Origin: Epiperipatus broadwayi
Lineage: Eukaryota; Onychophora; Udeonychophora; Euonychophora; Peripatidae
Assembly: GCA_028023455.1 (NCBI GenBank)
Contig: JAQFVV010006475.1
Location: 994,001-1,058,000, forward strand
DNA: 64,000 nt
Direction of reading: 5' to 3'
A program made the translations under genes and the position numbers. The notes under the pieces are model-generated. The model saw only the letters and a list, made by a program, of their open reading frames with translations. It was not told the DNA's origin and ran no database searches. This document shows, one piece after another, positions 25,185 through 35,618 of the stretch. Position 1 is the first letter of the stretch. The number at the start of each line of letters is the position of its first letter.

Positions 25185-25333
25185 TTTTTTAATATATGAA
25201 TTTTTTTTTAAACTACAGGCTTTTTCGTACCTGTACTCCAATAAAGTCTGAGTTCAAACCCCTATATATTACATATTGGAGTGCAGGTATGAAAAAGCCT
25301 CTACTTTAGAAAAAAATTCATATATTAAAAAAT
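25185..25333. repeat. Palindrome, ~58 bp arms
   Basis: Left arm (TTTTTTAATATATGAATTTT, then GGCTTTTTCGTACCTGTACTCCAATA) is inverted at 25273-25333 (TATTGGAGTGCAGGTATGAA, then CTACTTTAG and TTCATATATTAAAAAA). The spacer carries AGTCTGAGTTCAAACCCCTA, which recurs at 25675-25698. Confidence 0.85.
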
Positions 25334-25379
25334 ATAATGCTATAAGATCTGCCCATCCCTTGTATATGTATGTAAATGG

Positions 25380-25700
25380 ATTATGTTCTTTATGTGAGGG
25401 ATCAGAGTGACTTTTGGTCAACATGGGTAGAATACAATGTGGGCTTTGAGCATTCCATCATCAGATTTTCAATGAAATGGATGGCTGAAGAGTTGTGGGG
25501 TGAAGTGGATTGAGGATTGTCTATTTTAATATACGCTGAGCATTGATTGCATAACTGACGAGTGCTGGTTTAGCATGAAATACTAATACTGGTGATTATT
25601 TATCTTTTTGACATGTGTGTGATCAAGTGTGTCAGCAGTATGAGACAGCATGGATAGTTGAGGGTCTTGTGGAAGTCTGAGTTCAAACCCCCTATATATA
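25380..25700 (-). repeat. Family P repeat copy (homologous to 10600-10765)
   Basis: Shares with 10600-10765 the phrases GGATCAGAGTGA / GGGTCAGAGTGA, ATCAGATTTTCAAT, GATGGCTGAA and TTTTAATATACGCTGAGCA / TCTTAATATAAGTGGAGCA. It is bounded by two copies of GTCTGAGTTCAAACCCC (25246 and 25675). No coding potential. Confidence 0.65.
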
Positions 25701-25934
25701 AATATATAACCTAAATATGTATATTCAGAGAAAAATCTTTAAAATATTGCATATAATCTTAATGCATTTTTTATACTAAGCATCATTGTCAACAGTATCT
25801 CTTATATTCATTGCAGAATATAATGTTTTGCTTTGTCAGTGGCGTTCAGTATTGGAAATATATTAAGATTACATTTAATATTTTCAAAGTTTTTTTTAAA
25901 TTTATGATATTGGCATTACCTTTAATTAATTATG

Positions 25935-26540
25935 TCATTACAAGGCAAAACTCTTCATACAGTAGTGCCACCCCTGTGCCAACCAGAGTAATCAATGGAT
26001 GCCAGAAGGCTTGTGTATAAAATCTATGTAGTGCCTACTCATCCAATATCCCCAGACTAGTTTCTGGCTTGTGGCCTTCATCAGTGAGGAGCCTTGGATC
26101 TGAGAGCACTGCACCTAGATCTTAGGATCTAATGCAACTCTCCAGCAGCCACCTTTTATCTGTACTAAAACTATGAGAATGAAGTTGAAAACAATTATAT
26201 TTTCAATCTAAGCTCAATAGCTTATATAGACATATGGGTCTGAACTCAGTTCAGCACCCATATATTTTGGTGTCTTTGGCTCTTTAGCAACCATAGCCAC
26301 CACTATCCTATTAGGCAGGATTGGTGTTAAACCACTAAACATCACATGATCACCATCTCTTATACTAGCACATAATTGTTATTAAACAAGGCAAAACTCT
26401 CCATACAGTAGTGCCACTATGTGCCTTCTAGCATCCATTGATTACTCTGGTTGGCACAGGGTGGCACTACTGTGTGGGGAGTTTTGCCTTGTTTAATAAC
26501 AATTATGTGCTAGTATAAGAGATGGTGATCATGTGATAAT
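25935..26540 (-). mobile_element. R family copy 1: hammerhead-bearing 446 bp repeat in dimer plus foldback form
   Basis: On the - strand a full unit runs between two direct copies of AGTGGCACTACTGTATG (complement at 25961 and 26407 on +, period 446 bp), with one hammerhead at 26049-26090. The end of a preceding unit terminates in GATGGTGATCATGTGATG (complement at 26341). The outer 76 bp of that end is also present inverted at 26461-26537, making a long palindrome (arms about 26338-26416 and 26461-26537). Tandem dimers with one ribozyme per unit are the hallmark of retrozymes and PLE pLTRs. No open frame of note. Confidence 0.75.
26049..26090 (-). ncRNA. Hammerhead ribozyme motif, R family copy 1 (best core)
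   Basis: On the - strand, in order: TCCTCA (helix I), the exact core CTGATGA, A-GGC-CACAA-GCC-A (helix II, 3 bp plus an A-A mismatch next to the core), the exact core GAAA, then CTA-GTC (helix III of one or two pairs, cleavage after GTC), then TGGGGA pairing with TCCTCA. All conserved core bases are present. A minimal helix III is known in PLE/retrozyme hammerheads, where dimeric forms are thought to cleave. It is antisense to CEP83. Confidence 0.75.
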
Positions 26541-26654
26541 TACATCTTAATGATGGAATTGCCATAATTATTATTATATATACAACAAACCACACACAAA
26601 CTTCTTTATAAATCTTGATTTACTACATGAACTTATTATATTGTACAAATATAT

Positions 26655-26699
26655 ACTCCAACATTTTGACTACATTCTTTTATAGTCTTTATCAAGGAA
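26655..26699 (-). ncRNA. Second-type hammerhead-like motif (PLE pLTR type)
   Basis: On the - strand: CCTTGATAAA, helix II GACTA-TAAAAGAATG-TAGTC (5 perfect pairs), AAAATGTT (compare GAAAC-GTC/GTT), GGAG. The layout matches the PLE pLTR motif at 7791-7832, but the sequence is a different lineage. The catalytic core is mutated (GAAA reads AAAA, CTGATGA reads TTGATAAA). Confidence 0.4.
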
Positions 26700-26702
26700 C
26701 AA

Positions 26703-28889
26703 CTAAAAAATACATAAAAAACAATAAAATAACATATTCCACAATACATATAACAAATATAAATACCTCATACCTTAAAACTTTTCTAACAAACAATCTT
26801 AACTTTTCATTACATTCCTTCTTAAATATAATCCCCTAAATTATTTAACTAATTCAATCTATAATAAATACATATAATAATCAAGATTTATATTGAATTT
26901 AATGGACTATTTTTAAAATAGAAGACTGTGTTTGTTATTTTTAAATTATTATTAATATTAATAATCAAATTGCTTTATTATTTGGGAGTTCATAAGAAAT
27001 TTCATCAGTAGAAATACCAGCATTGAAATCAGTTTGAGGATCTTACATTCTACCACTATACTAAGCCATGCAGAGCATGATAATTATTTGCAATCTATAT
27101 GTTGTAATTTAAAATGGAGATTTGAAAGATGATAGCATATAATGAAATCAATGTAATGAAGTCAATAATCCTATAAGTATTTACACATTGGTGATCGAAT
27201 TTATGCACCTAACTGGCTACCTCTAATGATAATCAACTGATAATTAACTAAATTGATTATCACTTAATTTGTACCAAATTTTAGCTATTGTTTAGTGTGA
27301 TATAATATTCCTTATTATGCATAGGCCTCAAATATAGCTTCCTTTTGAATAATAAATAAGCTTGAGATATCTGCAAGGTAACATCATAAAACTTGCTTAA
27401 TCAAATAATATTAAAAATGATTTTTCATGTCAAAGTTAAAAATATCTTTTACAGTATTGAAATATATTAATTTTTATTTGTATTACATCAGACACCTAGT
27501 ATACAAAGCATTATAATTTAAGCTTTTAAATTGATTAATTTTATTTGAATAAGAATGTGCCCAAGGGATAAATAACTCTTTCGTATATATTTATTCCTAG
27601 ACAATAAGATTTTGAGCATAGGTTTCACGATCATTTATTTGCAGAAATTAAGCAGAAATCATAGGGAGCATCCATATTTAAGTATGTAAAAAAAAAGAGA
27701 CCAATACAACTGTCTAATTATTTATAATTAAACTTTTATTTAACTGATTATAAATCTGTAAGATCAAATATCATAGATACACGCAGAGACTTTAAATTAT
27801 TTGTGTGTGCATGTTTGAAAACGTATATATATATATGAAAGCTTATAACAATAACATTTTTAAAAAAATTTTTAATAGACAAGTCATAAGTTTAATTTTA
27901 GAACCATTCTTTTAAACAGTTTACATTCTAATTAAATAAAATTGTTTTTATCATTTAAATTCTAATTAAAAACAAAAGATTTAAAGGAATGCATTATTAT
28001 CAAGTTTAGTTTTTAATGAAAAGTATTTTTCAGAACAAAAAAAAAATATATAAATTATTTTATTTTACTTGGAAAAAATTGTTAAAAAGAAATTTCTTTG
28101 TTTAGATAGTGTGTGACGGGTTAGTGACTTTTTCAAGTTGAATGTGTGAAGTTATTTTTTATAGATTTTTTTCTGCGAAAGAATTAACTATTGCGGAAGA
28201 ATTTGTACAGAGGAGAATATTGGCTGCATTCGATTTAAAATCAATGTGAAATACTGAAAGGAGAATATTGACTGCATTTGATTTAAAATCACTGAGAAAT
28301 ACTGAGTTGTAGAAAACCAAATGATAATTGAAATGTTAAATGAATAGAGCAGAAATTATGGATGAGAAATTTAAAAAATTATTGGATCACTCTTTGATTG
28401 TAAACTTTTTACTCTAAATAATGTTATGAATATCCATTTTTATGCTTGGTAAATATTTTATAAACGTACTTACAATGTAACCAGAGTCAGTTGTTGAAAA
28501 TGAAAAAATGATCTCATGCTTGTTTAAACTGATTCACTATACTTCAATGGAAATCTTTAAGATTTTAAATTTTACATTAAATGGTACAGTGTGCAAGAAA
28601 TATTGAAAAAAACAAATATCTACAAAAAGGTAAATAATTTTTTTGATTCAGAAATGATGCCGTATATTAGTGTTTTCAAAATAGCATGAAAAATCTTAGC
28701 ATAATTAGAAACTATGCTGTTGATTTGTCTAAAGACTTCTATTTGGATAAGAAACTAAGTTATTTATACATACTTTTTACTTAATATTATAATTTTTGCA
28801 ATAAGAAAATAAAAATTTGAATATGTAATTGTATCCCAATTTTTATTTTTTTGAGTTTAATCTGTTATATATATATTGAAAATATTTAT
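26703..28889. other. AT-rich intronic stretch, nothing recognised
   Basis: Only simple sequence and a short duplicated phrase at about 28205-28310 (GAGAATATTGRCTGCATTYG twice). Confidence 0.55.
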
Positions 28890-30270
28890 CTTATAATAAA
28901 TGAAATTATTCAAATGGAAGTCAGCCTCCGATAATGTGCTATTTCTTAAATATCATAAATCTCCATGCACTCTACCCTCCAGTAAGAGTTTAAAAAACTT
29001 AAATGAATCACTTAAATTTAGAGTGTATTTATATATACACCAACTCTCAGTGACCATGCTTAAATCAGGGCTTGAGCCTATTGTGTGCCTGATGTTATAA
29101 TCAAATATTGAATTGTACAAATTTAGTTAACCTATTACAGGAGAAAGACAGTGTTTCATTTTTAACCACCTATGATTAGACTTACTTATATGACTTATAA
29201 ATGTAAATCTATTATTATAAAGTGCTGAAAATTTTGAAATTTTTTAAATGGAAGTCAACTTCTGATAATGCACTATTTCTTAAATACTATAAATATCCAT
29301 GCACTTACTTGCCCACCAGTGAGAGTTTAAAAAACTTAAATGAATCACTTAAGTTTAGAGTGCATGTGTATATACACCAACTCTCACTGCCCATGCTTAA
29401 ATCAGGGCTTGAATCTATTGTGTGCCTGACATTATAATAAAATATTGAATTGTACAAATTTAGTTAACTTATTGCAGGAGAAAGACAATGTCTCATATTT
29501 AACCACCTATGATTAGACTTATACAACTTATAAATGTAAATCTATTATTATAAAGTGCTGAAAATTTTGAAATTATTCAAATGGAAGTCAACCTCTGATA
29601 ATGTGCTATTTCTTAAATACTATAAATCTTCGCACACTTGTCCACCAGTAAAAGTTTAAAAAACTTAAGTGAATCACTTAAGTTTAGAACACATTTGTAT
29701 ATAGACTCAAGCCCTGATTTAATTAAGCATGGTCAGTGAGAGTTGCTGTATATACAAATGCACTCTAAACTTAAGTGATTTACTTAAGTTTTTTTTAAAT
29801 GCGCTCTAAACTTAAGTGAATTATTAATTCTTATTGGCAAGTGAGTGTGCAGAAATTTATAGTGTTTAAGAAATAATGCATTATCAAAGGTTGACTTCCG
29901 TTTGAATAATTTAAAAATTTTCAGTGCTTTATAATAATAGATTTATAGTTATAAGTCGTATAAGCCTAATCATTTTAGGTGGTTAAAAATGAGACATTAT
30001 TTTTCTCCTGCAATAGGTTAACTAAATTTGTACAATTCAATATTTGATTATAACATCAGGCACACAATAGACTCAAGCCCTGATTTAAGCATGGTTGGTG
30101 AGAATTGGTATATATACAAGTGCATTCTAATCTTAAGTGATACACTTAAGTTTTTTAAACTCTTACTGGCCGGTGAATGTGCAGAGATTTATAGTATTTA
30201 AGAAATAGCATATTATTGGTGGTTGACTTCCATTTAAATAATTTCAAAATTTTCAGCACTTTATAATAAT
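28890..30270. repeat. Array of direct and inverted ~330 bp units
   Basis: Unit landmarks: AATGGAAGTCAACTTCTGAT, TTAAAAAACTTAAATGAATC, AAATCAGGGCTTGA, TTGTACAAATTTAGTTAAC, TATTATTATAAAGTGCTGAAA. Units run + at 28890-29235, 29228-29573 and 29563-29700 (partial), then - at about 29700-29940, 29940-30110 and 30110-30265. The whole forms a large interrupted inverted repeat centred near 29700. The first two units have open frames of 66 and 71 codons that are similar to each other, but these are a consequence of the repeat and have no domain. Confidence 0.85.
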
Positions 30271-30350
30271 AGACTTACAATAAATAAAATAATATTCTAT
30301 ATTATAATAGACTTACAATAAATAAAATAATATTTTATATTATATACATA
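30269..30350. repeat. ~40 bp tandem duplication
   Basis: AATAGACTTACAATAAATAA followed by AATAATATT occurs twice in a row. Confidence 0.8.
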
Positions 30351-31029
30351 TTTTTAATGTATTATTTTAGGATAGGATCTTTTTTGAAATATTGGATGGT
30401 CTAATTCTACTATTAGTATTATTTAGATTACTTAATAAAATATTTTTGGTTTAGATAAAATCAATCATGCATAAGGATTTGAAATGTTTTACCACTTAAA
30501 TTTAATATGTGGAAATAAGATATTTTCTGTTATATGAATCTTAAAGTGTAATTTTAAAATGTTATGTTACTTTAATATGTGGCAAAAAAAAAAAAAAAGA
30601 ATACAAGAGTTTAGAATTATTTAAAAAGAAATTGAAAGGATCTACTGCTTCACTTTATAAATAATAATTTGATAAACTACACAGTAAAAGATTTACATTA
30701 TAAGTCAGTTAAAATTTTAAATTAAATAGATTTTTTAATTATTATAATAAAAATTGTTTGCCATTAGTGCACGAATAAAGTGTACATTTGCGCTGAAGCA
30801 TATGATCAATTATTTATATATCATTGAAAGCAAATACTATTATTTTTTAAATAAGATGATGAGGATTATAAATAATTAATTTTAGAAAGTATGAAACTGA
30901 TTATAATCCTCTTATACTTAAAAGCAATAATTATAAAAACAAAAAAAAAGTATTGAGAATTTGTTTTAATTAATAATTTGTCAATAAATAATTTATACTA
31001 TATTGTCAATATTTTATACAGTTGAGATA
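30351..31029. other. AT-rich intronic stretch, nothing recognised
   Basis: Simple A/T-rich sequence only. Confidence 0.5.
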
Positions 31030-31215
31030 TTAAGACATCACATTTTCTTAGCTTACATATTGCTATTAATCACCAAATTTTTCTATTCTCACTGCTTCTA
31101 TGCCATCTAAGGTAAGTTTCACTAGTCAATTGATACCAGATGATATTGCTTAATAAATTCTATCCAAATGTTCTCAGCTTAGTTTTTAATTTATGGTTTT
31201 GGAGCTTTTTGAAAT
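31030..31215 (-). mobile_element. R family copy 2, truncated and degraded
   Basis: The - strand 3' end is weakly kept (AGACATCACA at 31030-31040 on +). It shares ATTCTCACTGCTTCTATGCC with copies 3 and 4 and runs to a decayed hammerhead region (CTTAGTTTTTAATTTATGGT). Confidence 0.55.
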
Positions 31216-31539
31216 TTTTTTTAACAATGCACTTGGATTTTTTTAAATCTAGTGCACTTTTCCTTGAGCAGCCTTTTTTTTATTAGCAAGCAATTGCCTA
31301 TGGATTTAAACTGATTCAGTTATCTTAGTTTATTTTATACCCATGTGCATCTTTATTCTTTGGCCAGAATTGTTGCAAAAACCAGTAAGACATCACATGA
31401 CTTTATCATCCACATTGCTATTTATTACCAAATTCTCCATTCTCTTTTTTTTATGATATCTAATGTAATCTTTAATAATTATTAGATATCAGATGGTAGT
31501 GATGAATAAATCCTTATTCAGTGCTGTCCTATTCAAGTA

Positions 31540-31580
31540 TTCCTAGATTACTTTTTAACTTATGGTTTCCATCAGTGCAT
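31540..31580 (-). ncRNA. Decayed hammerhead remnant, R family copy 3 left half
   Basis: - strand CTGATGG (core G for A), AACCATAAGTT, AAAAGTAATC, TAGGAA. Recognisable only by comparison with the other copies. Confidence 0.4.
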
Positions 31581-31601
31581 AGTTAAAAAAATCCAACAAG
31601 C

Positions 31602-31643
31602 TCCTCACTGATGAAAGACATTATCTAGAATGTAGTCTAGGGA
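31602..31643 (+). ncRNA. Hammerhead ribozyme motif, R family copy 3
   Basis: TCCTCA, exact CTGATGA, A-AGA-CATTA-TCT-A (helix II), GAAT (core GAAA with one change), GTAGTC, TAGGGA. Helix II pairs differ from copy 1 (AGA/TCT here, GGC/GCC there) with pairing kept: compensatory change at two positions. It is sense to CEP83 within its intron. The altered core suggests weak or no activity. Confidence 0.6.
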
Positions 31644-31974
31644 TATTTGGATAGGACAGCACTGGATAAGGATTTACTATCATCTGACATCTATTAATTT
31701 TTTAAAGCTTATACTAGATGGCATAAAAGTAGTGAGAATAGAATAATTTTGCTAATATAACAATATGTAAACTAAAACCATGAGATGCCTTAATAGATTT
31801 GTACTAATTCTGACCAAAGAATAAATGTGACTAAAGTTATAAAAAAAATTAAGGTCACCATATACATAGAAACAACCAATTTTAGATGTATGTAACCATG
31901 CAAGCAAATAAACTTGAATTGAAAAAATTAACAAGTTTACCATTTTGAGATAGTAGCTTAATAGTATAACAAAA

Positions 31975-32215
31975 GTAAAAATTGGCTGATGGTGGAAAAG
32001 TGCATTAAATCTAAAAAATAATCAAGTGCACTGTTCTAAAAAATCTAAAATGCTTCTCACTTATGAAAGCCATAATCTAGAAACTAGTCTGGAGATATTG
32101 GATAGGTCATCATTGGATAAGGATTTATTAAGCATTACTATCTGGCATCTATTGATTACTAAAACCGCATAAAATTAGTAAGAATAGAAGTTGATATATA
32201 ATCGCTGCTGAAAGA
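31975..32215 (+). mobile_element. R family copy 4, partial
   Basis: Contains the hammerhead region at 32054-32095, then GATATTGGATAGGTCATCAT, TCTGGCATCTATTGATTACT and AGTAAGAATAGAAG, in the order seen in copies 1 and 3. The 3' terminal GTGATCATGTGATG is missing. Confidence 0.6.
32054..32095 (+). ncRNA. Hammerhead-like motif, R family copy 4
   Basis: TTCTCA, CTTATGA (core G to T), A-AGC-CATAA-TCT-A (helix II with one mismatch), exact GAAA, CTAGTC, TGGAGA. Core damage makes it probably inactive. Confidence 0.5.
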
Positions 32216-32789
32216 TAAGAGTTATATGTATGTTTATGTTATTGAACCATATTAATTATTATTTACCCATATAGCATTTGAAAATTCTGAATATATTATC
32301 AGACACATCAATTCATGTGAAGTTACTACAGATATATGTATATATTTAGCCATAACATGCCTTTAACATGAGTAGATTATAAAGTTTGAAATTTTATCAT
32401 GTGCAATTAATGTATCCCTAATGCATGTCTTTTGAAGTGCTATTTTGAGATATATATTATGGCTTGACTATTTAATAGAAATTATTGAGAATATTCTTAT
32501 ATATTTGATTTTATTTAATAGATATTTGGAGATTAATCATATTTGCTTCTTAGTAATTTTATTAATTTATTCTATAACATATTTCAACTGTGCCATATTT
32601 GAATTTGATCATATATAGTTCAAGAAGTTGGTCTCAAATATTATTCTTAATGAGTTTAAAATCTTGAAAAATTAATTTTCAACAAACTTGCAAACATATG
32701 CATATACATGTTAATGCTAAAAGTGTATGTGTAATGTGTTCATATCATATTAAACTTATAAGACATTGCATGACCCCATCTGATATAAT

Positions 32790-32940
32790 GCAGTTCAATA
32801 ACAATTTTTTTCCCTCATGATTATGCTACCTAGTATAAGCTTTAGTAATCAGTAGTTATTAAATAGTAATGGATAACAAATCCCTATCCTGAAAAGATGT
32901 ATCCAATACCCTTAGACTAGTTTGTCATTGTTACACAATA
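32790..32940 (-). mobile_element. R family copy 5, truncated at the hammerhead
   Basis: - strand AAACTAGTCTAAGGGTATTG followed by GATAGGGATTTGTTATCC parallels copies 1, 3 and 4 just downstream of the cleavage site. Upstream ribozyme half is decayed. Confidence 0.4.
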
Positions 32941-33629
32941 ATTATTATCATAATAAGGGAATAGTAGTACACGTACTAGTAATTGGTTTAATTATTTATG
33001 GGATCCCATGTAAGTGATAGGATGATTAAATACTACTAAATATATCTTTAAAATGACTTAATCAGAGAAAAGAAATAGTGTAAGATGAATAGGCATAGGA
33101 TTCAAGCTCCTTTTAAAAGTGTCATAGATAAGTAATGCATCTTACGAACTCAAAATTTTTGTTGATAAATTTGTATAAGGATAAAAATAATACCTCTTAG
33201 AGAATTACTAGATCTTCAGGATTAAATTGGAATAGAATATATTGAAGGATCAACAAATGATATAAGTGTATGTAGCTTGTAGATAATAAATATGTTTTTA
33301 TGTTTATTAAATTAAGATTCTCTTGTATATGTCTAGAAATAGGCTTCATTTAATGTGTAACTCAGAAAAGCTTTCACCTTTATTGAAATTCACTTGCTGA
33401 AAATGAAGAATGTAATAAAATTATTGTCAGAAGTTTAATTTAAAGATTTATCTATCAAAATTTACAATTTATAAATAAAGATAAAATTAATAGTTTTTAA
33501 AATGTTTAAATTTAAAATGAATGTAAATTTTCTTTTATAATATTAACTACATTTCTTTAGATTTATTGCATTCTTTTTTATATTATCTTTATAGCAGTAT
33601 ATTGGATATTATATTTGCATAAAGTCATC
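32941..33629. other. AT-rich intronic stretch, nothing recognised
   Basis: No coding region or repeat structure seen. Confidence 0.5.
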
Positions 33630-34543
33630 ATTATCATCATCATCAATCATTAACAATTCACTGCAGGATGAAAGTAGAAGTTCAATCCATCTCCGAACTT
33701 TAGTTTCTTTTTTTGATATCACCCCTGCACACTTGCTTATTTCATCCATCCATCTCACATGTGGTCTCTTTCTGGGTCTTTTACAATCTCTTGGAATCCA
33801 GTTTAAGATTTCAATTGTCCATCTATTGTCATCTCTTCTAGAAATATGTCCAGCCAACTTTACTTCAGCCTTTTAATTTTTTAAATGAGGTCAGTAACAC
33901 CTGTTTGTTCTCTTACCCATATATTGCATTTTTGATCTCATCTTGTTACTCCAAACATGCATCTCTCCATACTTTTTTGAGTGGTCTGAAGTCTCTGTAT
34001 TGTACTTCTATTAAGTGTCCAAGTTTCAGATCCATAAGTAAGAACTGATAAAATATTTATTAAAAACCTTCCTTTTCAAACACCCAGGCATATTTCTTTT
34101 TAATATCAAGTTATTTCTACCAAAAGCACTCCAACCAAGTTTAATTCTATGATTAATTTCATCCATCAAGTTTCCATCTGTGTATTAATAATTGGAACAA
34201 GGTATTTGTAGCTGTTAACGTCTAACTCATCATAATCAATCTTTATTTTCATATTTTGAGAAAATCCATTAAACATTACTTTAATCTTTTTAACATTTAT
34301 CTGTAGTCCTACTTTCATCTGATAACTCCTGCAACATTTTCTGCCGTTCTAAAGCATTATTTGCAAAAATAACTACATCTGCAAAATCTGAATAACTTAA
34401 ATAATCTCCATTTAGTTTCACTCCTTTAGCTTCCCATTTTAATCCACAAAATACTTCTTGCAGCACTGCTGTAAAATGTTTTGGAGATATGGAGTCACCC
34501 TGTTTTACACCCTTATCAATGTTGACTTTCCTAGTATCATTAT

Positions 34544-34986
34544 ATTCAAATATCAGCCTTTCAAGCTAATTGTGCATGCGTCTTTTGAGAGTGTTAAATA
34601 GTAAATGAATACTTTCTTCTACAATACAAGATATAGTATTTATGCAGGAATAAAAGGAATCCTCTTATTCCTATGACTCAAATTCTTTTATATGAACAAT
34701 TCTAAAGTACTGTTGAGGAATGTGTGAGAGTAGAATTCTCACTTTAAATTACTATTTACGATATTTGAATGAATGACGTCGGTGAAATTGTCTAGAATTT
34801 GAGTCGTAGGAATAAGAGGATTCCTTTTATTCCTGCATAAATACTATATCTTGTATTGTAGAAGAAAGTATTTATTTATTATTTAACACTCTCAAAAGAC
34901 GCATGCACAATTAGCTTGAAAGGCTGATATTTGAATGTAATACAATTGTAAACATAGCGTCATATAAAAATAAATGCTTATTTACT
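34544..34986. mobile_element. Palindromic insertion (443 bp) nested in the RTE element, 12 bp TSD
   Basis: Arms of about 143 bp (34544-34686 and 34794-34936) with few mismatches, a 107 bp spacer, and a 50 bp one-sided tail (34937-34986). It is flanked by the direct repeat TAGTATCATTAT at 34532-34543 and 34987-34998. The uninterrupted + copy (41510-41530) reads through this point with the motif once, proving insertion and defining its ends. No open frame. Same architecture as 22019-22250 but unrelated in sequence. Confidence 0.9.
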
Positions 34987-35598
34987 TAGTATCATTATGT
35001 AATCTAATTGTTGCATTTTTATAAATATTCTTTAAAATATGATAATATCCTGTATCTATACCGTAATGATCCATTGCTTTAATCACTGAAGAAATGTTTA
35101 TAGAATCAAATGCCTTTTCATAATTTACAAATCCAAAGCATAATGGCAACTCATATTCATTTGTCCTTTCTATAACTTCTTTCAATACCTGGATATAATC
35201 TACATTACTAAAACCACTTTTAAATCCAGCTTGTTCTCTTGGTTGGTGGAAATCCAATGGTTCTTTGTAGATAATTTGTAATTATCTTTGTAAAAATTTT
35301 GTATAAAACTGATAAAAGGCTGATAGGTCTGTAATTTATAATATCGTCTTTATCACCTTTTTAAAATAATAATATTAATACTATATTCTTCCAATCATCT
35401 GGCACGTCTTTATCATTTAGGCATTTGCTATATAACTTTGCTAAAAAAAAATTCTATTTCTTCACCTGCTTTTTTAAATATATCAATTATAATTTCATCA
35501 TTACCTGGAGCCTTTCCTTTCTTCATAAATTTAATTGCATGTCTCACTTCTTCATTTGAAATTCTGGGCAATTCAGAAGATAAAATAGATATAGAAGA

Positions 35599-35618
35599 GA
35601 TGGTGATCATGTGATGTT
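35599..35618 (+). mobile_element. R family micro-insertion (20 bp) with 13 bp TSD
   Basis: GATGGTGATCATGTGATGTT, the R family 3' end, sits between two copies of TAGATATAGAAGA (35586-35598 and 35619-35631) inside the antisense RTE element. The matching region of the + RTE copy shows no such sequence. It looks like an extremely 5'-truncated insertion. Confidence 0.75.

Larger units (their letters stand above)
31389..31787. mobile_element. R family copy 3: foldback with two hammerhead-like motifs
   Basis: The left half is inverted (starts ACATCACATGACTTTATCAT) and the right half is direct (ends near AACCATGAGATG). The halves share GGATAGGACAGCACTGGATA (right) and its complement near 31515-31535. 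Decayed - strand hammerhead at 31540-31580 and better + strand one at 31602-31643. Confidence 0.7.

Noticed and set aside
25440-25475. Hammerhead in family P repeats (CTGATGA on the - strand).
   Set aside because: The expected helix II and GAAA box are missing; the sequence after the first box reads CAAAGCCC and differs between copies.
28900-29437. Two similar 66-71 codon open frames as a duplicated small gene.
   Set aside because: Their likeness is explained by the ~330 bp repeat unit; no start context, domain or splice signals.
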